Assembly (NCBI GenBank): GCA_023375675.1
Contig: JALQBC010000017.1
Span: forward strand, 310,001-374,000
DNA: 64,000 nt
DNA from: Cytospora piceicola
Taxonomy: Eukaryota > Ascomycota > Sordariomycetes > Diaporthales > Cytosporaceae
Direction: 5' to 3'
Part shown: positions 38,668 through 49,819 of the stretch, one piece after another
Layout of the letters: the number at the start of each line of letters is the position of its first letter
Numbering within the stretch: the stretch's first letter is position 1
The notes under the pieces: generated by a model
Database searches by the model: none
Seen by the model: the letters and a program-made list of their open reading frames with translations, nothing else
What the model was told of the DNA's origin: nothing
Program-made: the position numbers and the translations under genes

Positions 38668-38933
38668 TTTGTCGGAGGGGAGGGGGGAAATGTAGGATGT
38701 TGGTTGGAATTGGCTGGTAGAGAGTGCGAAGCGTTGCGAAGGGAAACGCGCCGCGACCTTGGAATGAGGTCAAAACTATAGGTGGTGGCAAAACCTCGGG
38801 TGTACTGATAAGATAAGCCACTTGCCTGCCAAAGTGCCCCAAGCAAGTAACTCACCAAAATAACAAGAACTCGTTAGAACCGGCCAATATCACCACCATA
38901 TTCACAGATCTCCTAGGGGCATTCAGATAAACA
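38668..38933. promoter_or_regulatory. Shared divergent promoter of SmG and Ntr2-like genes
   Basis: Only 266 bp separate the two start codons, which face away from each other. Both genes serve the spliceosome, so a shared bidirectional promoter is likely. No specific factor site identified. Confidence 0.5.
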
Positions 38934-40525
38934 ATGTTCGCCAAACGGAAAGCGCGGAAGATCCAAGTGTCGGAGGATAATGAAGAGCCCAGTCAGGCCA
39001 ACTCCGCGCCGGAGGAGCCCATGAACGATGGTAAGTGTTGCATCCTCAAGACCGTCCGCGAATCCAGCCCACCTTTGCTGATATCCCGAACAAAGACAGC
39101 TGATGCGCATTGCCTTCTACAGCTCCGATATCAAGCCCAACATCCGTGAAATTCACAAGGCGACCACTCAAGAGCTCGTCGCTCCGGAAGACCGCCAACG
39201 TCAGCGATGACGTCGACACAGGTGCCCCAGGCGGCCCAGCTCCGACATCAGCCGCCGCGGAGGAGGACGACGACGACGGGGGGCCAGCAGTGATACGACC
39301 AGTCGTCAGCCGGTCCGGATCTACGAAGGCCAAGAAGAAGGCCTCCTCCAAGCTGTCCTTCGGCGCCACGGAGGACGCGGGCGGCTCCCAGGATGCCCAA
39401 GCCTTCACGCCGAAGAAGCCAGCCTCGCTCACCCAGCGCGCCACCGAGAACAACGCGCTGCGGTCCTCCCTCGCCAGCCGAAAGCTGCCCACGCGGTCCT
39501 TCGGCCCCGAGCAGGACTCGACGTCCTACAGCAGGGAGTACCTCGAGGAGCTGCAGTCGTCGACGCCCAACACCCCACAGAACATCGCCTCCCTGCGCAT
39601 ACACGACGGCGACGGCAACGGCCCAGCCGCGGACGCGGCGGCCGACGCCATGGACATCGACCCCTCGGAACTCGAAGGCGCCGTCGTCGTCCCGCAGGCC
39701 GACCTGTCCGTCTCCGCGGCCGGCGCCGCGGCCGGCCACATGCTCTCCGCGACGGAGATCCAAGAGAAGAAAGAGCGGCGCGCGCGGCTCGCCAAGGAGG
39801 GCGGCGCGTACGACGAGGACGACGAGGAGGACGGCAACTACATATCCCTGACATCCTCCGCCAGGAAGCAGGAGAAGGACAACACGCGGCTCATCGCCGA
39901 GGACGAGGACCTGGGCGAGGGGTACGACGACTTCGTCGAGGACGCGCGGCTGGAGCTTGGCAAGCGCGGGGAGAAGGAGGCGCGGCGGCGGCACAGGCGG
40001 GAGATGGAGGAGCTCATCAACGCGGCGGAGGGGGCGTCCGAGGAGGAGGATGCGGACTCTGACGCCGAGAGGCTGGCTGCGTACGAGGCTGCGCAGACGC
40101 GGGCCGCCATGGGCGTGCGGTTTGACGACGGCGCCGGCGGGTACGATGGCAAGGTCGGGGGCACAGGGCTGGTCATTCCCAGGATGAAGGCCCTGCCGGA
40201 GCTTGGGGAGTCGCTGGGTCGCATGCGCGAGCTGGTCCGGGGGGTGGAGGAGCAGGCCGCGGCGAAGAGGAAGAGGATCGAGAACCTTGAAAGGGAGAAG
40301 CAGGAGATCTTGGACGAGGAGAAGAAGGTCCAGGAGGTGCTGAACCAGGAGGGCATGAAATATCAGGCTGCACTGGGAATTAAGAAAGAGGATGTTGACC
40401 CGCTGAAGTTAGCAGCAGAATCGCCTCTGCGGACTTCTTCCATCCCACCTGGCGGGAGGGGTCTGGAGAGCTTTGGCACAACCCCTGTGCGGAGGCAGGA
40501 TATGGACGAGGAGATGGCGGATTGA
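38934..40525 (+). CDS. ntr2: Nineteen complex-related protein 2 (Ntr2-like), spliceosome disassembly
   Basis: Exons 38934-39030 and 39123-40525 with a 92-nt intron give 499 residues. The start MFAKRKARKIQVSEDNEEP is basic then acidic. Conserved parts are TSVKFTRRPLKSSSLRKT near residue 40, then NYISLTSSARKQ, LIAEDEDLGEGYDDFVEDAR, LGKRGEKEARRRHRREMEEL, SDAERLAAYEAAQTRA and a long coiled coil (RMRELVRGVEEQAAAKRKRI onward). This order is that of fungal Ntr2 and the related GCFC2-type proteins. Ntr2 with Ntr1 and the helicase Prp43 takes apart the intron-lariat spliceosome. GC content is very high between 39200 and 40300, which creates long meaningless frames on the opposite strand. Family fairly secure. 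Confidence 0.82.
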
Positions 40526-40819
40526 CGTTGTTAGAAGTAGCGATACCCAAAGCACAGCAACATGGTCAATCCAGACTATGAGTCCATTCATGGACATTCT
40601 CTTTTAAAACGTAATGTTTCCATATCTAACAGGAGGTTGTAAATGACAATGCCCTTCCATGCGAACGCCAAAAGATATCAATACAGACACAAAACATGCT
40701 ACACCCCCGTTGCTTTCCGCCGCTTACCATTGAGAGCTTACTCACCACGGCCAGCTCCAGGCCTTCTGGCTCATACCTAGCTACTACTCATCCCCACCCT
40801 TCTCTCTCAGAGTATCCCT

Positions 40820-42054
40820 TTACTTCGACCTTGAAACGCCGGCACCGATGACACCTGGCAACTTCTCCTCGCCCACACTGAAGAGCATACCAATGCATCC
40901 GCTAACCACCCCCACCAGGATAACAGTCGTACTAGCAAGCAACCAGAAAGGCGAGCTGACGTCAATCTTCTGGCAGTAAGCACCGCCCCAGTGGACGTGT
41001 TTGCTGTTCGCATCCTCAGGGTTCTTCTTGGTGCTAAGGCAGTTGCACGTGAAGCACTGCTTGTCGCCCTCCTGCGTGTCCCGGCCCGGGATGACGAACT
41101 TGTCCAAGCACTTTCCATGACCGGTGCAGTTGTTGGTTGCGCTGACACAAGAGCTGTACGAGGTAAAGCAGCCCAGGTTCATCTTCTCGGCGGCGACGCC
41201 GGCGTTGTAGGCGAGTTCGATGGCCCCGCTGGCCGGGGAGGTGGTGACCTCCTCGGCCTGGGAGTCGGAGATGGGGGACTCCTCGAGAAATCGACGACGA
41301 AGGTCGGTGGGGGCGCCGTTCGTCCAGTAGGCGTGTTTTGAGGAGCGGGCGGACTCGGGGACCAAGACAAGGGTCGCCTCCAGGGTGCCGGAGGAGATAG
41401 TCTTGAAAAGGCTCGGGAGACTGTCGACGAGGGACTGGAGCTCAGTGGGGTTCTGGGGGGCGTTAGCACAGATGTTCGATCACTGATTATCCTGTAAAGC
41501 TCCTGGTGATGACATACCTTGGTAATATCGTACTTGACAATAAGAGACATGCCATTCCAGCAGCTGTCGTAGGGGTTGATAGCAGCTGCGATATCGCAGG
41601 ACCCAGAAGTGCCCGTAGCCGCGAACTCGACATCGACCAAGTGCTTGTTGGCCTTGGCCGATGGTGCATCCAAGATCTTGAAAGCCGGTTCGTTCTGAAG
41701 TTCCTTCTTCAAAGAAACCGCATTATCCTCCGTTACGCCCTCCAGCAATACTACCAACTGGGATGGAGCAATCCCCTCGGCTCCAAATAGTGGCTTGGTA
41801 GTCCGGCCATACTTCGAGATGTATTCCAGTGTCTTGTCTCCCACAATGTCGCTGGACAGACGGTCGTCGATCATGAGTCTTTGGAACAGGATATCGCGGG
41901 CTAGTTGTCGAGGGAGCTGGTCCTTCGGTGTGCTAGATGATGACCTGGACTCGGATGGGTTCGTGGTAAGGATGTAGACTTCGGCCGGTTCTTGTGTTGC
42001 GCCGACGGCGAGGCCAGCAAGGCCAGCAAGTGCTAGCCCGTTGAAAAGCCTCAT
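40820..42054 (-). CDS. Vacuolar sorting protein Vps3844-like (DUF3844) membrane protein
   Basis: Exons 42054-41518 and 41452-40820 with a 65-nt intron give 389 residues. A signal peptide (MRLFNGLALAGLAGLAVGAT) opens the protein. The lumenal part follows (AEVYILTTNPSESRSSSS, DILFQRLMIDDRLSSD). Near the C-terminus lies the Cys-rich EGF-like DUF3844 region: LGCFTSYSSCVSATNNCTGH, GKCLDKF, KQCFTCNCLSTKKN, HWGGAYCQKIDVSSPFWLLA. One membrane helix comes next (STTVILVGVVSGCIGMLFSV), and a short tail GEEKLPGVIGAGVSRSK. This is the known layout of the fungal Vps3844 family, type I membrane proteins linked to vacuolar sorting. Exact role poorly known. Frame and splice sites are clear. Confidence 0.88.
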
Positions 42055-42808
42055 TTTGATGTTTTGTGTTTGTATCTGGGGGGTTTGCTGTCGTCGGAAG
42101 GGTTGACGAGGCAGCTATTGGGAGGGTTGTCTCGAGGATTGCGGCGTTTGGGAATCTGGATTGATGGCAATCGAATGGAGCTACCAAGCTGATGCATGCA
42201 TATGACGGGCTGAAGCTGGGAGCAAGACACACCCCTGCCACTTTGCCGGATGCCAAAATAATCCAGGCCGTTATCGATTACGGATCCGCATTACGGTGAG
42301 GATTACGGAGTAGCGCCGTTCGCCAAGTTCGGTACAGAGCACTTATGTAAGCGGTACATGCCCAAGATATACGCGGGATGGCCCGATAAGGATAAGGCCT
42401 GGAAAGCAGGGGTCTTCCGCCCCCGACGGGACGCCAACGCCAACGCCAACGTCCGTGTGTCCAGAGACAGACAATCCCGCCTCGCCTCGCCGCCTTCTCG
42501 GGACTTCAACTGCACTTCTCCGGTCGATGCGCATCCCAATTTTCCATTCCATTTTCTTTCCCAATAATTACATCGCATTTTCACGGGCATTCCTTTTGTT
42601 TCTCTCGTTCCCTTTCGTGCACCAGGCGCATCATCGTCCATCGTCAGTCACAATAACTACTTCTCTGCGACGCTGCAAAATTCACATGCCAGGGCACGTT
42701 CAATAGTCATACAAATAAAATCCGAATAGTGCAACCAGGGACTCTCTTGCGGTCGACCACCACTGCGCCAGCTTCGAGAATCCGTCTTCTATACTGCCTG
42801 ACCAGCTC
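42055..42808. other. Divergent promoter region, Vps3844-like and mitochondrial-type protein
   Basis: No gene supported. It contains starts of two divergent genes; a tandem ACGCCAACGCCAACGCC-like run lies near 42430. Confidence 0.5.
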
Positions 42809-44264
42809 ATGGTGTCTCGACTTCGACCCGTCCTCCCTCCACAAGCTATACATCAGCGACCATCAACCATGTTGCGACAGATAGCAAGTCGGCGGATGGC
42901 CTCGACATGGTTGCCAAGGAGAATCGCCGGCGCTGCATCCTCTGGTGAGCAGGTCACCATCCATAGAGTCAAGATGCGGTCTCGGCGAGACTGGGCTAGG
43001 TATGTATTGTGTCGCTGCCTCTTGTTGAAGCGCCGCCATCCTCCTTCGTGCCTACGACTCCGGCTGACCATGCATCTTCGCTCACAGAAAGGCCGCCATT
43101 TATTCTATTACCGGCGTCTTCTGTTATTACACCTGGGTCTATGTTATCACTTTGCCCCTGAAGAACCTAGATCTCAGAGGTCTACCGGAACCCGACGACG
43201 ACGAAGAGGTCGAACCATTCTTCATCCCATTCCCCTTTACCGAGACACAGGTTCAGCCCTTACCATACGCCGGGGCCGAGGAGGAATGGCAGGAATTTTT
43301 GAAGTTCAATAAGGACCAAGCACACAGACAAAAGGTCAAGGACGATCTCAGCATGCTGGTCAAGAGGGCTGCCGAGAACAACCCCGTAACGAAGAAATGG
43401 GGCAAGAGTGGGAAGGAGTTTGAGTTGGGGCCCTCGTGGTTGATAATCAGCTTCCCTGAGAGGCCACCACCCGAATTCGTCCGTGCTGGGTAAGATTATG
43501 GGTCCTGCGAGAAGCCTATATATCTCATAACTCTGAGCTGACAACTGTGTAGCATTGAGATTAGCGACGAGGCCATTTCGATAACGACTCAGAAAGTCGA
43601 TTCTCGAACCAAGGCCATGCTCGATCGCATCTTGAAACCATACCCCATGGCCAGCGCTACGTACGCTTTTGTCAAGGCGTTCTACAGGCAGAGTACCTCA
43701 GATGTTGCGAAGTTCTTCGGTTACTCTTCGGAAGGCACAGAGATATCGACCTCGAGTCCCGACCCTGAGATTGCTAAGACACTCAAGCGGCTCGAGGCTC
43801 GTCAAATTGCAACCGGCGGTGCTGCAGCCAGCCCATCACCACCAGGGGCATCGACAGCATCAAGAACAGACCCCGGGTCATCGTCTCAGAGGTCAGATTC
43901 ACAGCAATCGGAAACCCAAAAATCAGCGACCGCGACCAAAGGGACAAGCCAACCTTCTGGAGAAGAGGACAAGATGGCACCCATTAAGGCTGCCATCCCT
44001 AACTACTCCCACCTGGTGGAAAAGGGGAAGGGCCCCTGGGCAGCCTTTGTTTCCCAGTATAAGCGACTGTGGCGACCCTTGAAGTATCATCCTCCGCGAG
44101 GTTGTCTTGCCGTGCATGGCATGGTGTCACTTGACTCGTCAAAAGGCCGGGTCTTTATCGACGTCTTCGCCTGGTACCACCCCAAAACCAAGGAATTCCA
44201 CCAAGACTCGGTGCACATGAGCCTGAAGGCTATCAGCCCGTTCAACCAGAAGCCGAAGCGATGA
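42809..44264 (+). CDS. Mitochondrial-type membrane protein of unknown function
   Basis: Exons 42809-42999, 43088-43489 and 43553-44264 (introns 88 and 63 nt) give 434 residues. The N-terminus is rich in Arg and Ser without acids (MLRQIASRRMASTWLPRRIA after a possible earlier ATG), as in a mitochondrial presequence. One membrane helix follows across the first junction (KAAIYSITGVFCYYTWVYVI). Then come an acidic segment (PEPDDDEEVEPFFIPFPF), a folded part (EWQEFLKFNKDQAHRQKVKD, FELGPSWLIISFPERPPPEF), a long Ser/Thr/Gln-rich linker (around 43800-43980) and a C-terminal domain with WLFIDVFAWYHP-like core (GRVFIDVFAWYHPKTKEFHQ). The pattern seems conserved in ascomycetes, but I know no function. 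Inner-membrane location is an inference. Confidence 0.75.
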
Positions 44265-45340
44265 GGTGCTTGATGGCAGTCTGTGAGAAGTAGAGTCAGT
44301 TCGAAGTTGTGATTATGGGGGGGAAGGCATGGTGGGATCACTGGTACGGCGTTTGGGGACGGCAGGGGACAAGGGGGTATCTCCGTGCGGTTATGGCTTG
44401 CAGCGCATTATAGGTATGGGCAATTGTCTTTGGTGGCTAGACTTGAGCGAGTGACTTATGGGACATTTCCTCCTTGTGCGTTTGGGATATCAGGGAGCGT
44501 CTCGAGTGCAATGCGATGCGAGACTGGAGCACAGGGATAGCGGGCATCTCAACGGGAAAAACAGGTATATCGGTCCCCTCGGTTCAAGGTTGGTTCGAGA
44601 TAGATATGACTCATAGCTTGTTTACTCATATCAATCGCAGCGCGTTTGACGTTGCCACTGTCCACTGCCATGCTCATGGGTTCGCCGTCACCGAGTTTTG
44701 GGGAGATGCCACTGCACTTCATCGTGGAGAAGGCCACATATATGTTCGTAAATCTGTGAGCGAAACTTTTCTGCTCCTCGAAGCTTTCTCGGTCCTATGG
44801 TTTATCTTTACCTCTAGGCATCATCTGTTCATCGAGCCCGTCGGTATGGCGCCTCTCCCCCTCCTCGGGGGTCTCCTTAGCCAGTGGTCCGGCCAACCAC
44901 ATTGACACTACCAGCCCCGTTTCATAATTTGGAACGGGATGGTGCAGTCGCAGGGCTGGGCTGACTGGCCCCGTCCCCAACAGCCGCGTGCTTCTTTTTC
45001 GGGTTTTCTTCCGGTAGTGGTCGTTCTAGTTCCCGCAAACCCATCTATGTGGCCTTCGGAGCCTTTCTCAGTAGGCCTCAGGGCGGGATTAACAAATGTC
45101 TGAATACTGCGTCTGAATGTTTGTGATACTGTAAAAGCGCTGGTTGACGCAAGTCGACGGACCATACGTGTGAAGAAATCTTGAATTAAGGTAAGATTGT
45201 TGTAAAATGAAACTAATTTGTATTTCTGAATAAGTATGAAACCGGGTAATTGATTAGATGGTCGGCAGTACTGTCGACTGCAGGATTAGACACAAGAATA
45301 CATGGCAGAAATGAGCTTATAAATGACTTCAAAATTCGCT
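44265..45340. other. Intergenic, nothing recognised
   Basis: An open frame of 143 codons at 44474-44905 has no domain and a mixed composition, so it is not called. The last 200 bp are AT-rich, fitting the 3' end of the patatin gene. Confidence 0.45.
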
Positions 45341-46546
45341 CTAGGCGTAGGTTTCCTCAGATATAATCTCCTTCTGCTGCAGGTTCTGGATACAATCCCG
45401 CACCTGGAACACTTGAGCTTGATCCACGAGGTAGAACTCCGTAGCCGCCTCGATCTTTGCCCGATCCATATGCTCCGCTAAGCCCACATCCTGGAGTCCC
45501 TGATCGACGTTGAAGCGGAAATAGCGCTTCATATAATAGTGGTCCCTCCATCTAGCTATAAACCTCTTCGCGGTTTCCTCTGTCTCCGTCGAGATCCTGA
45601 CTAGTGTCTTGCGTAAAAACCCCAGCATCTTGTCCCCAATGGCCTTCCTGCCTGGGTTCCCTGTCCCGATCGAAATAAAGCACTTGACTAGAGGCTTCAA
45701 GTCGCCTCTTTCCTTGCACCAGATATCTGTGGCTTCTCCCTCAACCTGCTCGACCGGGTTGTTTGCCCCCAGCGCACCGTCCACGAAGCTGCGCCCCCCC
45801 GATGGAGACGGAGTCAAAGAAGCCTGTGGCGGCCGACGTGGCCAGTGCAGCCTCGCAGATCGTAGCGTGGGCGTTGTATTTCTCGGGGAGATCGTAGCTT
45901 GCCAGTCGCGAGATTCCGTACAGGTCTTTCGAAACAGTGCACACGAAACTAAGTCTACGTCAGTTTCTTAAGAAGAAAGATAAATACATGAGGTGTGCGG
46001 TGTGCGGTACACTCTACAGCCGGAATGCTCCCCTTTATTGAAAGGTTCGTCCGGCGAATGTCCTGTCCCCTTGATAACGGTCTCGATCGCATTCCGCAGC
46101 TTCTTTGAGTCGAATCGCGCCTGCACATTACCTGAGAAGCTGAGGGGCATCGAACGCGACTTTTTCTCGAACACGGTCCCCATAAGTTGGATATAGGCCG
46201 AAATACATTCGTCGATGCCCATCTCGAGCCGCCCGAGCATGATCGCGATAATCCTGTCCTGCATGAGCCTTACTAGCCTGCCAGGCCACCGAGACTTTGC
46301 TTCCACGTACCCTCCTGTGCTTGTTCCCCCGATTAAGTCGAATACATCGCATGGTTTCACGGGAGGCTTAGGAGGATCAGCCTTTTGGCGTTCGAAGTTA
46401 AGTCGCGTCATAATACTCTTCAAGATGTAGAGCGTCGAAAGGCCCCGGACTCCACCGCCATCGAGGGAAAGTAAGCAGAGCCCGGCGGTGTCAACACGGC
46501 TCGGCTCGCCGCCGGTCACTGTGTGCCTGACAAGATCTTGAGACAT
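45341..46546 (-). CDS. Patatin-like phospholipase, one-base frame break in a G run
   Basis: Exons 46546-46311, 46253-46011 and 45948-45341 (introns 57 and 62 nt) encode about 361 residues. Patatin motifs: LLSLDGGGVRGLST (oxyanion loop), DLIGGTSTGG with nucleophile Ser76, RFDSKKLRNAIETVI, VFVCTVSKDL, and the catalytic Asp in FVDGALGANNPVEQ. The frame changes just before that Asp motif: the DNA has a run of seven C on the plus strand (45794-45800), and six would keep the frame. So the Ser is fine, but as written the Asp half is not translated in frame. A homopolymer length error in the assembly is quite possible; otherwise it is a young pseudogene. Patatin-like enzymes hydrolyse acyl chains from lipids. 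In fungi, such domains are often found in proteins for self/non-self response. It stands head to head with a paralogue at 47472. Confidence 0.75.
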
Positions 46547-47471
46547 GGTTCTCCTTAGGATCTACACGAACAAAAAGGAATTATTTCGCAGCGCTAGGGA
46601 GAATTTGACAGCGGGGAGAATTGTGAAGAGTCCACGGTGATGGAGCTTGGGGTCGGTTGCTAAATGCAATGTCGAGTGTTCCAAAATGACCCCCCCCCCC
46701 CCGGGAGAAGCGTTTGGGAAGGGGGCCTGCCATCAGTCCTCGGATCAGTTTCTGAGCCAGTAGCAGAGACCTGCAAAGCTGGAAACAGGAATTGCGCCTT
46801 CCAGCCGCTCTTCCAACCAGGGCGGCCAGTCGGCAGTTGTACGTTGCACTGTTCGATCGTGGCCTAGACAGGCTGACAGGCTTTAGAGTTGTACTAAATC
46901 ACATGGGAAACAGATTTCGAACAACATAGCGTTGGCCACGTGGATCAATTCACCGAGGAGCAGTCGACAAGTGTGGAGAAGATCGCTGGATTTGCCCGGC
47001 GCTCAACTTTGCTGATTCGGACAGTTACCACAACTAGTAAATACTGCGAAGAATAATTAAACTGATACCAGGGCTTGCGCGTATGGCTTTTTTTTCCCGA
47101 GACGCCCACATAGAATATGATAGAAATCGTACGCCAAGGGCGGATGCAGGCAAAAAAGAAAAAAGAGAAAATACAAAGAAAAGGACCTCACAGAGAACTG
47201 CAAGGTGAAGAATCTGCTGGCCGGAAAGGTCGAGGAAGCTCGGCCTTGCTGCCCAACCGGCCGAATTCCTGCAGAGACGTGCTTGGTCGGTGTTCCCACT
47301 TTCGCTGCGCCTCTCTACATGGCCCAAAGATAGGCTGTAGGCCCATTTTGCGAGCTTGCGCCGGATTGTCGCTAATTTGACATCTCTCAAGCCCCTCATT
47401 GACTATCAGAATCAGATTGTGTGTCGTCGTTATTGTTCACGCCAGTCGTTTCACGTGTACTACATATTCAA
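46547..47471. other. Divergent promoter region between two patatin-like genes
   Basis: No gene. A run of 13 C occurs at 46690-46702. The region should hold promoters for both patatin-like genes. Confidence 0.5.
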
Positions 47472-49104
47472 ATGGCGTATACTATCAAGTTGCACATAAT
47501 CCAAAACACCATCGACAAATTCAGTATCAATGAAAATACATGCTGGCATTATGCTAATGGGGGAACGTGGGATAGGGAGGGAGGCTACCACGTACTTCGC
47601 ATGGGCGGTAGTGGCACCTCCGGGATGCTCCGTCTCGGATCCAATTCGAAGGAGTCATTCTGCTTGGCTGTGGGTGTTCACAACCACAGGAGGTGGTGCG
47701 ATATCGTTGTCGACCTCAAAGACGATGATACGGCCCAGAAGATTCATCCAGCTTACTACCTGTGTGACGGAAGTCCAATGCTTTGGAAACAACTCAGCGA
47801 GATCACCAAAACAACTAGACGGGGCATGAATATCGGTATCAAGTTCTCCATCAACGAAGGGACAGAATTGTGCGCCGAGCTTACAATATCTAAGCCACTC
47901 AATCTACTCTGTTTGGGTATGCATGACCGACAATCATAATCATTCTGGGCTGGCCACACCAATCTAACGACCTAAATCTAGATGGCGGGGGAATTAGAAG
48001 CCTCTCATCCTTGATAGTCTTGAAATCGCTCATGGAAGTGGTGAACGCAGAGCGACAGGGGCAAAATCCTGTAAAGCCATGCGACGTCTTTGATCTGATA
48101 GCCGGCACTGGCACAGGAGGGTCCGTCCTCGATCTTTAAATAGTCACACTCATATCTGACATCCCTTAGGCTTATAGCTATTATGCTCGGTCGACTTGGC
48201 ATGGACGTTAGCACCTGTATACGCGAGTATATACGGGTGATGGAGATTATATGGGGTCGTCCAAGGTCAGTTCACGACCGCCTCATTGCACGGTTGGTTG
48301 TTTTTGGGCTAAACTACTGTGTAACCTTAGAAGGCTAAGTTGGCCGGTACGCTGGTGGCTGCTCCGTAGGCCACGTTATGACACTGGCGTTCTGGAAGAC
48401 GCTATAAGTGACCTGACTGGTACGAACGGGAACGAACCCTTCTGTGTTGATCAGTATCAAGAATGTAAAGTGTGAGTGTATTGTACCCCTATCAATAGCT
48501 CAGTTCTGACAAGGACAGCTTGGTATGCGCAAAAGCGCACGAAATCAATGCTTCCGTCCGATTCCGCAGTTATCTGCTTCCTACTGTTATTATCATAGGC
48601 GACCCCCCCACAATCACGCAAGTTGCGCTGGCAACTTGCGCATCGAGTGGAATGTTCGCCCCAATTACCGTTGGCGTACGCCGTTATGTTGACGGGGGTC
48701 TCGGAGCCAATAACCCTGTTGACATGATCTGGCGTGAAGCTATAAACATTTGTTGTCCAGAGGATGGTAACCTTGAACCACTAGTGCAGTGCCTTGTATC
48801 GATAGGTAGTGGAAAACCTGCAGTGGTGGGAATCAACGACAAAGATCTGTTTGTCACTGCAATGCAAATTGCAGAAGATACCGAACAGCCTTCAAGAGAC
48901 TTTACAGATCGATACAGAAACTTGATTATCCCTGGAAAGGAGCGATATTTCCGCCTCAATGTTGCACACGGGCTTCAGGAAGTAGGCTTGGACCAGTATG
49001 AGAAGCGTGCTTTTGTTGAATCTGCGACGGAACAGTACTTGGCTGATCAGAACCAAGTCTTTCAGATACAAAATTGCGCTAGAAAGTTATTAATGTGGGA
49101 TTAA
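47472..49104 (+). CDS. Fungal fruit-body lectin domain fused to patatin-like domain with catalytic Ser replaced by Gly
   Basis: Five exons (47472-47916, 47982-48120, 48170-48265, 48331-48471, 48519-49104), all GT-AG, give 468 residues in one frame. Residues 1-143 are a fungal fruit-body lectin: MAYTIKLHIIQNTIDKFSIN, HYANGGTWDREGGYHVLRMG, GSGTSGMLRL, VGVHNHRRWCDIVVDL and CAELTI at the end. This family binds Thomsen-Friedenreich disaccharide and GlcNAc. With almost no linker the patatin domain starts: LCLDGGGIRSLSSLIVLKSL, then DLIAGTGTGG. Patatins have GTSTGG here, so the nucleophile Ser is Gly192 (codon GGC, 48110-48112). The Asp motif YVDGGLGANNPVD is kept, as is YFRLNVAHGLQEVGL. So the enzyme part is probably inactive while the fold stays. 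A lectin joined to a patatin domain suggests recognition of glycans at a target surface, perhaps in defence. Family calls are firm, role is inference. Confidence 0.85.
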
Positions 49105-49747
49105 TGTTGTTGTCTCTTGAAAGATGCTTTATATCTAGTTCTGTTCGAGTTATCGTAAGCTCTGTCTTTGATTATGTTGACACTTGATCATCATTGCATC
49201 TCTCTTCTCCCCTTATATAGGTCCCCTTCATGGTTTGTAGAATTTCGAGCACCTGATGAAATGCTAGCATCGTCAAGACCTTCGATCTTCGTCGCTCTCT
49301 AGGGGCCACCATGAGATGCAAATGAATTTCACACATGACATGTTCTATCTTTTAACAAGGATACTAAAATTCGGAGTAATTGTAAGAGACTGAGGCCAGT
49401 CCGTAGCCAATATACTCAAGACTTCAAATGCTTCCGGTAAATTATCAGCTGCATGCTTCTCAAGTCCTTAAGTGGTACCGTTCATGTCAAGGAAGCTTGA
49501 GTAGTGCATTTTCAAAAGTTCACAACCTAAGTCCACCTCCCTTTCTAAGGGGCCTCCAGGTTCCAAGGCTCAAATATTCACCAGGGCCCAAATAACATAC
49601 CAGAACAGCAAGATGCGCTCGGATGATAGGAGACAGCACCGTGGTTGGTTTTGGAGGAAAGGAAAAAAAAAAAGTGATATTGTAACTCTTACAGAAACCA
49701 GCAAAAGAGAAACTGAAAGACACAATTGTCTTATACAGGCGATGAAT
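49105..49747. other. Intergenic before tRNA-Thr
   Basis: No gene supported. An A/T-rich stretch with a run of ten or more A (near 49665) lies on the 3' side of the tRNA. Confidence 0.5.
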
Positions 49748-49819
49748 TGCCCGCTAGAGGAATCGAACCTCTCACCTCGTCATTACTAGTGACGCGCTCT
49801 ACCGATGAGCTAAGCGGGC
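49748..49819 (-). tRNA. tRNA-Thr (AGT)
   Basis: On the minus strand the sequence starts GCCCGCTTAGCTCATCGG and folds fully: acceptor GCCCGCT/AGCGGGC, D arm GCTC/GAGC, anticodon stem CGTCA/TGACG with loop CTAGTAA, T arm AGAGG/CCTCT with loop TTCGATT. Anticodon AGT. No intron. 72 nt including the discriminator A. Confidence 0.93.

Noticed and set aside
39248..39994. 248-codon frame antisense to the Ntr2-like gene
   Set aside because: Lies in very GC-rich coding DNA where stops are rare on all frames; sense strand matches a known family.
44474..44905. 143-codon plus-strand frame
   Set aside because: No domain and no codon pattern; likely chance.
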